Shown here piece by piece: positions 1 to 6,234 of a stretch of 12,584 nucleotides of DNA. The notes beneath the pieces are model-generated. The model searched no databases and had not been told where the DNA came from. It saw only the letters and a list, made by a program, of their open reading frames with translations. A program made the translations under genes and the position numbers. The stretch spans positions 1-12,584 of the forward strand of contig JAEWJB010000076.1 in assembly GCA_023386795.1 (NCBI GenBank), read 5' to 3'. The stretch's first letter is position 1, and each line of letters starts with the position of its first letter. Source of the DNA: Pseudomonadota bacterium. GTDB lineage: Bacteria > Pseudomonadota > Gammaproteobacteria > Xanthomonadales > Xanthomonadaceae.

Positions 1-230
1 GGTTCGGCCTTGGCGACCGATGGGGTGGCCGGCCGCGGGCGGCTGGTCGCGCGCGGGGTGCCGCCGCGGAACTGGCCGACGGTGGTGCACGACGCGCCGG
101 CCGGACGCTTGCTGACGTAGCTGGGCACGCCATCGCCGCCGATGCACTTGTACACAGTGCCGGCACTGGCCGGTGCGACCGGCAGCGCAATGACGAGCGC
201 GAGCCCCAGTTTCCCCAGCATCCCCTTCAT
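1..230 (-). CDS. Secreted DUF4124-like protein, N-terminal part (runs off left edge)
   Basis: The reading frame begins at the ATG at 230-228 and stays open to the window edge, giving about 76 residues; the C-terminal part is missing. The N-terminus is a typical Sec signal peptide: MKGMLGK, a hydrophobic LGLALVIALPVA stretch, then APASAG with likely cleavage after ASA. The mature part opens with TVYKCIGGDGVPSYVS and then KRPAGASC, which resembles the DUF4124 domain (short, two cysteines, a YKC..DG pattern) found at the N-terminus of many gammaproteobacterial secreted proteins. A basic, Pro/Thr/Arg-rich linker follows. In this domain architecture the missing part could be a lytic transglycosylase or a low-complexity tail; the window cannot decide. 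The gene is divergent from miaB and has no visible Shine-Dalgarno. Family assignment is from memory of the motif; the coding call rests on the signal peptide and frame. Confidence 0.72.
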   Translation of the reverse strand, partial: MKGMLGKLGLALVIALPVAPASAGTVYKCIGGDGVPSYVSKRPAGASCTTVGQFRGGTPRATSRPRPATPSVAKAE

Positions 231-245
231 GGCGCGGAGTATCCG

Positions 246-274
246 GCCTGCGGGCGGGGAATCCAAGTGCGGGA
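246..274 (-). promoter_or_regulatory. Possible promoter of the DUF4124-like gene
   Basis: On the minus strand a TTGGAT hexamer and a GATACT hexamer lie 17 bases apart. GATACT ends only seven bases before the ATG, and no ribosome-binding site lies between. If real, transcription would start at or next to the A of the start codon, giving a leaderless mRNA. The -35 match to consensus is weak (3 of 6), so this is tentative. Confidence 0.25.
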
Positions 275-334
275 CGCGCGTTTCGGGCGCATGCCCCCTT
301 GCGCCGGGGACCGGAAGGGCGAAAACCCTTGCGA

Positions 335-365
335 TTCAGCGCGATCCCCGCGCCCGGCGTACAAT
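335..365 (+). promoter_or_regulatory. Candidate miaB promoter
   Basis: TACAAT at 360-365 is a good -10 hexamer (5 of 6 to TATAAT), about 59 bases upstream of the miaB ATG. The best -35 partners are poor: TTCAGC at 335-340 with a 19-base spacer, or TTGCGA at 329-334 with a spacer that is too long. The -10 is the main support. Confidence 0.35.
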
Positions 366-424
366 GCCCGGCTTCCTTCGGCCCCTCGGGGCCGCCTGCC
401 CGCCACCCGTCTGGAATAAGCGCC

Positions 425-1867
425 ATGCCCGGGACGCCCGCCGCCGAAACCCTCGCCACGCCTGCCGTGGACACCCCCTCCCCCGCCCCCGGCCTGATCC
501 CCCTGCCCGGCGTGCGCAAGCCCGTGCCCGGTGGGGCGCGCGGCAAGCTCTACATCAAGACCCACGGTTGCCAGATGAACGAGTACGACTCGGCCAAGAT
601 GGCCGACGTGCTCGCCGATGCCGAGGGCCTGGAACTGACGGATGTGCCCGAAGAGGCCGACGTCATCCTGATCAACACCTGTTCGATCCGCGAGAAGGCG
701 CAGGAGAAGGTCTTCAGCCAGCTCGGCCGCTGGAAGGCGCTGAAGGCGGGCGACAAGCCGGTGATCATCGGCGTGGGCGGCTGCGTGGCGTCGCAGGAAG
801 GCGAGGCGATCGTCAAGCGCGCGCCCTACGTGGACCTGGTGTTCGGGCCGCAGACGCTGCACCGCCTGCCGGAGCTGATCCGCGAGCGCCGCCAGTCCGG
901 CCGGCCGCAGGTGGACATCAGCTTCCCGGAGATCGAGAAGTTCGACCGCCTGCCGGAGCCGCGCGCGGAAGGCCCGTCGGCGTTCGTGTCGATCATGGAA
1001 GGTTGCTCGAAGTACTGCTCGTTCTGCGTGGTGCCCTATACCCGCGGCGAGGAAGTGAGCCGGCCGTTCGAGGACGTGCTGGTGGAAGTGGCGCAGCTGG
1101 CCGCGCAGGGGGTGCGCGAGATCAACCTGCTGGGCCAGAACGTCAACGCGTATCGCGGGCCCTACGGCGACGGCGAGATTGCCGACCTGGGCCTGCTGAT
1201 CCGCACGATCGCGCAGATCGAGGGCGTGGGCCGCATCCGTTTCACCACTTCGCACCCGCTGGAGTTCAGTGATTCGCTGGTGGACGCGTATCGCGACGTG
1301 CCGCAGCTGGCGAACTTCCTGCACTTGCCGGTACAGGCCGGCAGCGACCGGATATTGAGCGCGATGAAGCGCGGCTACACGGCGCTGGAGTTCAAGGCGA
1401 AGATCCGCAAGCTGCGCGCGGTGCGGCCGGACATCTCGATCAGTTCGGATTTCATCGTGGGCTTCCCCGGCGAAACCGATGCGGACTTCGAGAAGACGAT
1501 GAAGCTGATCGAGGACGTGGGGTTCGACCAGAGCTTCTCCTTCATCTATTCGCGCCGGCCGGGCACGCCGGCTTCCGACCTGTCCGACGATACGCCGGAG
1601 GCGACCAAGCATGCGCGGCTGTCTCGCTTGCAGGCACACATCAACGGTTATGCGGCGAAGATCTCCGAGGGGATGGTCGGGTCGGTGCAGTCGGTGCTCG
1701 TCGAAGGGCCTTCGCGGAAGAATCCGAACGAGTTGACCGGCAAGACGGAGAACATGCGGTCGGTGAACTTCCCCGGGCATCCGCGATTGGTCGGGCAGTT
1801 CGTGGACGTCTTGATCACCGAGGCGCTGAGCAATTCGCTGCGCGGCCGGGTGGTCGGGGCCGCCTGA
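425..1867 (+). CDS. miaB: tRNA-2-methylthio-N6-dimethylallyladenosine synthase MiaB
   Basis: MiaB is a cytoplasmic radical-SAM enzyme that adds a methylthio group to i6A at position 37 of tRNAs reading UNN codons. The 480-residue product shows the family order. The N-terminal methylthiotransferase domain has the three cluster cysteines C49 (KTHGCQMNEYD), C86 (NTCSIRE) and C120 (GGCVA). The radical-SAM core has CxxxCxxC at C194, C198 and C201 (GCSKYCSFC). A C-terminal TRAM-type RNA-binding region follows from about residue 415. The ATG at 425 is chosen because homologues begin about there; the frame is open further upstream to a TTG at 299, but that extension looks like non-coding sequence. 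Before the conserved RGKLYIKTHGCQ there are about 36 Pro/Ala-rich residues, longer than in E. coli MiaB but, as I recall, usual in Xanthomonadaceae. It appears monocistronic, with a terminator right behind it. Confidence 0.97.
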   Translation: MPGTPAAETLATPAVDTPSPAPGLIPLPGVRKPVPGGARGKLYIKTHGCQMNEYDSAKMADVLADAEGLELTDVPEEADVILINTCSIREKAQEKVFSQLGRWKALKAGDKPVIIGVGGCVASQEGEAIVKRAPYVDLVFGPQTLHRLPELIRERRQSGRPQVDISFPEIEKFDRLPEPRAEGPSAFVSIMEGCSKYCSFCVVPYTRGEEVSRPFEDVLVEVAQLAAQGVREINLLGQNVNAYRGPYGDGEIADLGLLIRTIAQIEGVGRIRFTTSHPLEFSDSLVDAYRDVPQLANFLHLPVQAGSDRILSAMKRGYTALEFKAKIRKLRAVRPDISISSDFIVGFPGETDADFEKTMKLIEDVGFDQSFSFIYSRRPGTPASDLSDDTPEATKHARLSRLQAHINGYAAKISEGMVGSVQSVLVEGPSRKNPNELTGKTENMRSVNFPGHPRLVGQFVDVLITEALSNSLRGRVVGAA

Positions 1868-1892
1868 TTCTTGCGGGATGGGTGGTTGGATG

Positions 1893-1920
1893 GGGCGGCC
1901 GTTGGCCGCCCTTTTCTTTT
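1893..1920 (+). terminator. Rho-independent terminator of miaB
   Basis: A perfect 8-bp GC stem, GGGCGGCC at 1893-1900 and GGCCGCCC at 1904-1911 with a GTT loop, is followed at once by the T-rich tract TTTTCTTTT at 1912-1920. It lies 25 bases after the miaB stop codon, so it should end the miaB transcript. Confidence 0.9.
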
Positions 1921-2056
1921 CCAGGCCGCTGCCCGGTGTGTTGCTGTCCTGGCCTTCGATGGTGATCGGCTGTTCTTGCCTTGTGCACGCCTTTCCTCGA
2001 CCGGACGACATAGGCCGACGCCGAGCGACCACAGCGTGCCCCCACCAATTTCGCCC

Positions 2057-2080
2057 TGTAGGAGCGGCTTCAGCCGCGAC
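2057..2080 (+). repeat. REP-like palindromic element (single copy in window)
   Basis: The 24-base element starts TGTAGGAGCGGCTTCAGCCG and ends CGAC. Its core is a perfect hairpin: GCGGCT at 2064-2069, a TC loop, and AGCCGC at 2072-2077. The GTAGGAGCGGCTTCAGCCGC head is a sequence I recognise as a very common intergenic REP-type repeat in Xanthomonadaceae and some pseudomonads, where a RAYT transposase can spread it. No RAYT gene and no second copy lie in this window. Confidence 0.7.
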
Positions 2081-2158
2081 TGCGAGGGGCCTGATCGAAG
2101 CTGGATAAACAAGAAAGTGAGGAAGGGTCGAGACAGGACCTTCGCCCTCACCCTCCCC

Positions 2159-2188
2159 TTGAATGCCCGCCGACCACAACCGCATACT
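2159..2188 (+). promoter_or_regulatory. Candidate sigma-70 promoter for the two-lipoprotein operon
   Basis: TTGAAT at 2159-2164 (4 of 6 to TTGACA) and CATACT at 2183-2188 (4 of 6 to TATAAT) are separated by 18 bases. A start near 2195 would give a leader of about 65 bases, ending in a strong AGGGGG ribosome-binding site at 2247-2252. Confidence 0.4.
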
Positions 2189-2259
2189 CCCCCTCTCTGA
2201 GCGGGCGCGTCTACGCCACCCGCCGGCCACGGACGCAACGTCCACCAGGGGGAAAACCA

Positions 2260-2727
2260 GTGCGGAAAAGGAACTTCGCGGTCGCCGCGATGACGGCGCT
2301 TGCGCTGTCAGGCTGCGCTACCGGCTATCGCAGCATCAATACGCCACTGCTTGGCTTCAGCGGCGGCTACTGGGAACAGCGCGGCCCCGGCCAGCTGATC
2401 AAGGTCGGCTTCTCCGGCAATGGCTATATCGATGCCGCCACCGTCTCCGATTACCTGCTCTACCGCTGCGCCGAAGTCGCACAGCGCGAGGGCAGCACCC
2501 ACTTCGTGCTGTACGAAAACCTGCCGTCCGCCATCTCCGACCGCCGCAGCAGCGATCGCCACGTGTTCACCACGTACGGCAAGCCCAATGGACACGCCTA
2601 CATCCTGCTGGTTCCCGCCGATGCGCCCAGCGCGCTGTCCGTGCAGGAGGTGCTCGATCGCCTCGGCCCCAAGGTCAAGCCAGACACCAAACCCGCCACG
2701 CCAGCGAACCGGGAGCGCTCCGCATGA
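2260..2727 (+). CDS. CC0125/CC1285-like lipoprotein
   Basis: The 155-residue product starts at a GTG, chosen because AGGGGG lies seven bases upstream and because it places a lipoprotein signal peptide at the N-terminus: MRKRNF, a short hydrophobic stretch, then LSGC with the lipidated cysteine at residue 19. The mature part has GFSGGYWEQRGPGQLIKVGF, then SGNGYIDAATVSDYLLYRCAEVA. This resembles the small CC0125/CC1285 family of lipoproteins (pattern SGGY...F.GNGY....A.....LRCAE), whose function is unknown to me. The residue after the lipidated Cys is Ala, so outer-membrane sorting is expected. The stop overlaps the start of the next gene by four bases (ATGA), so the two are probably co-translated. 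The family call is from motif memory. Confidence 0.8.
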   Translation: MRKRNFAVAAMTALALSGCATGYRSINTPLLGFSGGYWEQRGPGQLIKVGFSGNGYIDAATVSDYLLYRCAEVAQREGSTHFVLYENLPSAISDRRSSDRHVFTTYGKPNGHAYILLVPADAPSALSVQEVLDRLGPKVKPDTKPATPANRERSA

Positions 2728-3152
2728 GCCGCACCCTGCGTTTTCTCGCGCCGATCGCGCTGCTGGCGTTGGGCAGCGGCTGCATGAGCATCTACAAGAT
2801 ACCGCCCGGTGCGCCGGCCGCGTCGATGCGCGTGGCGCCAGGCGTGCAGCCCTGGATCTGCGCCAACGGTCCCGCGCAGCTCCTGCCCACCGGCAAGGAC
2901 GGACGCGCGCAGATTCCTGCCGGGCAGCCGATCACCATCGGGGCGAGTTTCTATTCGAGCGATGGCTACATGAACTATTCGTGCCGCACCAGCGTGAGCA
3001 TCACGCCCGAGCTCGGCGCGCGCTACTACCAGGACTGGGAAAGCGAGGCGGAGCGCTGCCGTGCGCTGATCTACCGCGAGACCGCGGATGCCCGTGTCGG
3101 CCTGGATTTCGAGCCGTCGGTGGGCAGCGGCGGCGCCGGCTGCACGAAGTAA
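2724..3152 (+). CDS. Small cysteine-rich putative lipoprotein, unrecognised family
   Basis: The 142-residue product starts at the ATG at 2724, which overlaps the previous stop codon. The N-terminus MSRTLRFLAPIALLALGSGC is a short signal peptide with a lipobox-like end and the candidate lipidated cysteine at residue 20. The box is not canonical: Gly rather than Leu sits at -3, so cleavage by ordinary signal peptidase cannot be excluded. Four further cysteines (46, 87, 112, 140) could make two disulfides in the periplasm. The middle, including PAGQPITIGASFYSSDGYMNYSC, is beta-rich in appearance. I do not recognise a named domain. Translational coupling to the CC0125-like lipoprotein suggests the two act together in the envelope. 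Confidence 0.78.
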   Translation: MSRTLRFLAPIALLALGSGCMSIYKIPPGAPAASMRVAPGVQPWICANGPAQLLPTGKDGRAQIPAGQPITIGASFYSSDGYMNYSCRTSVSITPELGARYYQDWESEAERCRALIYRETADARVGLDFEPSVGSGGAGCTK

Positions 3153-3158
3153 GCCGTT

Positions 3159-3184
3159 GGCCGCTACCCGCCCGGGTCGCGGCC
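3159..3184. terminator. Hairpin between convergent genes
   Basis: A 26-base near-palindrome fills most of the 33-base gap between the lipoprotein stop (3152) and the permease stop (3186). GGCCGC at 3159-3164 pairs with GCGGCC at 3179-3184; after one mismatch ACCCG pairs with CGGGT. It would fold on both transcripts. Neither strand has a T tract after it, so intrinsic termination is doubtful; it may instead protect 3' ends. Confidence 0.45.
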
Positions 3185-3185
3185 C

Positions 3186-4274
3186 TCAGTCCAGGCGTTT
3201 GCGGAAGCGCAATACCGCCAGCACCATCATCACCAGGCTGAAAGCGGCCAGCGCCAAAGCCTCATGCCACAACTCCGGCAAACCGGCCCCGCGCAGCATC
3301 ACCCCGCGGATCAGCCGCATGAAATGCGTCAACGGCAATACTTCCGCCAGCCACTGCGCTGGCGCTGGCATGCCGTCGAACGGGAACATGAAGCCTGACA
3401 GCAGCATCGAAGGCAGGAACAGGAAAAACGTCATCTGCATCGCCTGGAACTGCGATTGCGCAATCGTCGAGACCAACAACCCCATGCTCAGGTTGGCCAC
3501 GATCAACAACATCGACACCATGTAGACGGCGAACAGCCCGCCGGCCACCGGCACCTCGAACAGCCACGCGCCCAGCACCAGGATCACCGTCGCCTGTACC
3601 AGTCCCACGGCGATGTAGGGCAGCACCTTGCCGATCATCAGCTCCGCGCTGCTCACCGGCGTGGTGATCAGCATCTCCAGGTTGCCGCGCTCGCGCTCGC
3701 GCACGATCGCCATGGCGGTGAACATCACCAGCGTCATCGTCAGGATCACGCCGATCAAGCCCGGCACCACGTTGATCGCCGATTGCCGCTGCGGGTTGTA
3801 CAGCGGCAAGACGCTGACGCGCATCGCCGACTGTGCGCTGGACATGCGGCCGTCCAGGGGCATCTGCGCCAGCTGCCGCGCCGCCGCCTGCACGGAGGTA
3901 TCGGCGCCGTCGACGATCACCTGCATCACTTCCCTGCCCTCGCTCAGGCGCCGCTCGAAGTCCGGCGGCACCACCAGCCCGACCTCGATGGTGCCGGCGC
4001 GTATCAGCGCCTGGATCTGCTCGGGCGTCTGTGCGCTGGCCACCGGCTCGATGACGTCGGTGGCCAGCATGTCGCGCACCAGCATGCGCGAACCCGTCGT
4101 GTCGGCCTGGTCGGCGACGGCCGCCGGCAGGTGGCGCACGTCCAGGTTGATCGCATAGCCGAACAGCAGCAGCTGCAAGGTCGGGATGCCGATCATCATC
4201 GCCAGGGTCATGCGGTCGCGGGTCATCTGCCGCAGCTCCTTGACCATCACCGCGTAGATCTGCGCGAGCTTCAT
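3186..4274 (-). CDS. ABC-2 type transporter permease (YbhS/YbhR-like)
   Basis: The 362-residue inner-membrane protein is the channel subunit of the neighbouring ABC exporter. After a short cytoplasmic N-terminus (KELRQMTRDRMTLAM) there is one membrane helix at about 23-43, a periplasmic domain of roughly 120 residues, then about five more helices. The cytoplasmic coupling motif RERERGNLEMLITTPV and the LSGFMFPFDGMP segment are typical of the ABC-2 permease family that includes E. coli YbhS, YbhR and YhhJ. The start at 4274 is set by an excellent GGAGG at 4286-4282, seven bases upstream; that sequence is embedded in the last Glu codons of the ATPase gene. The start overlaps the ATPase stop by four bases. 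Only one permease gene is present, unlike ybhSR of E. coli, so a homodimer is likely. The substrate cannot be told from sequence. Confidence 0.92.
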   Translation of the reverse strand: MKLAQIYAVMVKELRQMTRDRMTLAMMIGIPTLQLLLFGYAINLDVRHLPAAVADQADTTGSRMLVRDMLATDVIEPVASAQTPEQIQALIRAGTIEVGLVVPPDFERRLSEGREVMQVIVDGADTSVQAAARQLAQMPLDGRMSSAQSAMRVSVLPLYNPQRQSAINVVPGLIGVILTMTLVMFTAMAIVRERERGNLEMLITTPVSSAELMIGKVLPYIAVGLVQATVILVLGAWLFEVPVAGGLFAVYMVSMLLIVANLSMGLLVSTIAQSQFQAMQMTFFLFLPSMLLSGFMFPFDGMPAPAQWLAEVLPLTHFMRLIRGVMLRGAGLPELWHEALALAAFSLVMMVLAVLRFRKRLD

Positions 4275-5254
4275 GCCTCTTCCTCCGCGTGGCGGCGGGT
4301 GGCGGCGACGAAGACATCCTCCAGGCTTGGCTCGATCGGCGCGACCTCGGCCTGGATACCGGCCTGCCGCAGCCTGGCGGCCACGGTGTCCGGGTCGCCA
4401 TGGCCGGGGGCGCACAGGACGCGCAATTCGTTGCCGACCTGCGCCACCGAGAGCACGCCGTCGATGGCGTGCAGCTGCTTCTGCACCTGCCGCAGCGATG
4501 CGCTGCGTACGCCGAGCGTGCGGCCTTCCAGCTGCCCGGTCAGTTCGGCCGGGGTGCCGTTGGCGACCAGCCGGCCGCGGTCGAGGATGGCGATGCGGTG
4601 ACAGCGCTCGGCCTCGTCCATGTAATGGGTGGACACCAGCAAGGTGGTGCCGGCGTCGGCGAGGTCGAACAGCTTTTCCCAGAAGTCACGCCGCGATTCC
4701 GGGTCGACCGCGCTGGTCGGCTCGTCGAGCAACAGCAGCTGCGGCTCGTGCACCACCGCGCCGGCCAGCGCCAGCCGCTGCTTCTGGCCACCACTGAGCG
4801 TGCCGGCCAGCTGCTTGTGCAGCGATTCGAGGTTGTAGTCGTGCAGCAGTTCCTCCACCCGCGCGCCACGCCTGCCGCGCGGCAGGCCCTGCACGGTGGC
4901 CAGGAACATCAGGTTCTCGCGCACGGTGAGGTCTTCGTACAGCGAGAAGCGCTGGGTCATGTAGCCGATGCGCCGGCGCAGGGCTTCAGCCTCGCGCGGG
5001 ATCGACAGGCCCAATACCTCGATCTGCCCTTCGGTAGGGGTGAGCAGGCCGCACAGCATGCGGATGGTGGTGGACTTGCCCGAGCCGTTCGGGCCGAGGA
5101 AGCCATACACCTGCCCGCGCGGAACATCGAGGTCGACGTGGTCCACCGCGGTGAAATCGCCGAAGCGCTTGGTTACCCCGCGCGCGTGGATCGCCGTGCC
5201 GCCGTCGTTTTGCGCGGAGGGTGCGGCGGCAGCCCGGGGGGCGGGCTCATTCAT
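4271..5254 (-). CDS. ABC transporter ATP-binding protein (YbhF-like, single domain)
   Basis: The 327-residue cytoplasmic ATPase powers the ABC-2 exporter. Motifs, numbered from the ATG at 5254, are Walker A GPNGSGKST (54-62), Q-loop Q101, signature LSGGQ (153-157), Walker B LLLLDEP (173-179), D-loop SAVD, and switch His210 (STHYMDEAE). The C-terminal extension ending EPSLEDVF is typical of drug or lipid exporter ATPases of this group. An in-frame ATG at 5263 would add three residues; I prefer 5254 because a GGA sits eight bases upstream, but either is possible. Both starts overlap the end of the adaptor gene. E. coli YbhF has two ATPase domains in one chain; this protein has one, so two copies should assemble per transporter. 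Confidence 0.94.
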   Translation of the reverse strand: MNEPAPRAAAAPSAQNDGGTAIHARGVTKRFGDFTAVDHVDLDVPRGQVYGFLGPNGSGKSTTIRMLCGLLTPTEGQIEVLGLSIPREAEALRRRIGYMTQRFSLYEDLTVRENLMFLATVQGLPRGRRGARVEELLHDYNLESLHKQLAGTLSGGQKQRLALAGAVVHEPQLLLLDEPTSAVDPESRRDFWEKLFDLADAGTTLLVSTHYMDEAERCHRIAILDRGRLVANGTPAELTGQLEGRTLGVRSASLRQVQKQLHAIDGVLSVAQVGNELRVLCAPGHGDPDTVAARLRQAGIQAEVAPIEPSLEDVFVAATRRHAEEEA

Positions 5255-6218
5255 GCCCGGCATCCGCCAACTGCACCTGCACCGGCACGCCGACCGGCAG
5301 GCGGTTGGCGCTGGCCGGCAGCTGCACTTCGGCCAGGTAGGTCAGGCGCTCGGCGTCGCTGCCCGACAACGCGTAGTACGGGGTGAACATCGGCTCGCTG
5401 CGGATCATCCGCACGCGGCCCTGGAAGACCTCGCTGCTGCCGGCCACGCTCACCGGCAAGGTTTGGCCTATCGCCACGCGCGAACGCACGGTGGCCGGCA
5501 CGTAGATACGCGCATAGGGCGATTCGCCCACCAGCATGATCGCCAGCGCCGCGCCCACCGGCGCTTGGTCGCCGAGCTTGTACGGCAGGCTGTCCACGCG
5601 TCCGTCGCGCGGGGCGACGATGTCGAGCTTGTCCAGGTTGACCGCCTGCACGGCCGCCTCGGCCTGTGCGGCGCGCAGTGACGATTCGCCCTGCGCCAGT
5701 TCCTCCGCACGGGTGCCATTGCGCAGCTCCAGCAAGGCCTGCTCGGCGGCGCGCACCTGGGCCTGCGCATCGCCGGCGGCCGCGCGGGCGCGATCGACAT
5801 CCGAAGCGGCGACCAGTTGCCGCTTGCCCAGCGGCTGCAGGCGCGCGTAGTACGCGCTGGCATCGCGCGCCTGTGCCTGGGCGGCAGCCAACTGCGCCTG
5901 CGCCTGGGCAACCTGCTCGCGCCGCGGGCCGTTGACCAGTTCCTGTAGCGATTGCTCGCGCTGCGCGCTTTGCGCCTGCAGGCTCTGCAGCTGCGAGCGC
6001 GTGCGGTCCGGTTCCAGCCGCAGTAGCCGCGTGCCGGCGCGCACCTGGTCGCCCTCGCGCACGTCCATCGCCACGATGCGCTCGGAGGCCGGTGCCGGCA
6101 GGCTGATACGGTCCCATTCGAGCGTGCCGAGCAAGGGCTGCGGCTCGCGCTTGCAGCCCGCGGCCACGAGCACGGCAGCGCAAGCCAGCACCGTCATCCA
6201 ACGCATGTTGCGCTCCAT
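5247..6218 (-). CDS. HlyD/YbhG-family periplasmic adaptor, lipid-anchored
   Basis: The 323-residue membrane-fusion protein should link the inner-membrane ABC pump to an outer-membrane channel. The N-terminus ends in VAAGC with the likely lipidated cysteine at residue 22, so it is anchored by a lipid and not by a membrane helix. Then come a lipoyl-like half (VREGDQVRAGTRLLRLEP, 53-70), a long Ala/Gln-rich alpha-helical hairpin (about 71-195, coiled coil), the second lipoyl half (IVAPRDGRVDSLPYKLGDQAPVG, 200-222) and beta-barrel domains. The helical arms carry related motifs NGPRREQ and NGTRAEE. Start 6218 has AGGAG six bases upstream; a second ATG four codons on (6206) also has GGAG and gives a more usual signal peptide. 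The gene follows the regulator by 16 bases. No TolC-type gene is in the window, so a shared one is presumably used. Confidence 0.92.
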   Translation of the reverse strand: MERNMRWMTVLACAAVLVAAGCKREPQPLLGTLEWDRISLPAPASERIVAMDVREGDQVRAGTRLLRLEPDRTRSQLQSLQAQSAQREQSLQELVNGPRREQVAQAQAQLAAAQAQARDASAYYARLQPLGKRQLVAASDVDRARAAAGDAQAQVRAAEQALLELRNGTRAEELAQGESSLRAAQAEAAVQAVNLDKLDIVAPRDGRVDSLPYKLGDQAPVGAALAIMLVGESPYARIYVPATVRSRVAIGQTLPVSVAGSSEVFQGRVRMIRSEPMFTPYYALSGSDAERLTYLAEVQLPASANRLPVGVPVQVQLADAGHE

Positions 6219-6234
6219 CTCCAGCTCCTGCCGC

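Larger units (their letters stand above)
1921..2259. other. Intergenic region between miaB and the lipoprotein pair
   Basis: No convincing coding frame is present; the short open frames here lack family resemblance, signal peptides and ribosome-binding sites. After the miaB terminator the region holds the REP-like palindrome, a pyrimidine-rich stretch around 2140-2160 and 2187-2197, a promoter-like pair at 2159-2188, and a small inverted repeat (GGACG at 2231-2235, CGTCC at 2239-2243) just before the ribosome-binding site of the next gene. The rest shows nothing I can name. Confidence 0.6.

Noticed and set aside
299..424. N-terminal extension of MiaB from a TTG codon
   Set aside because: The extra 42 residues cover the putative -10 hexamer, have no known counterpart in MiaB, and have no good ribosome-binding site; the ATG at 425 fits the family length.
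2130..2200. Pyrimidine-rich stretch resembling the CCCTCACCC-type intergenic repeats of xanthomonads
   Set aside because: Only short pieces match what I remember and there is no clear palindrome, so it is described only as part of the intergenic region.
227..2245. A 672-codon open frame on the minus strand across miaB
   Set aside because: It is antisense to a well-conserved gene, its product is low-complexity (His/Arg/Gln-rich), and it has no family resemblance. Long antisense frames are expected in such GC-rich DNA.
2163..2723. Longer start for the second lipoprotein gene
   Set aside because: The open frame upstream is a shadow of the first lipoprotein gene; the ATG at 2724 gives a signal peptide and a coupled overlap.
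3456..5386. Long plus-strand open frames antisense to the permease and ATPase genes
   Set aside because: Their products are His/Gln/Arg-rich shadows; the minus-strand frames carry all the ABC transporter motifs.
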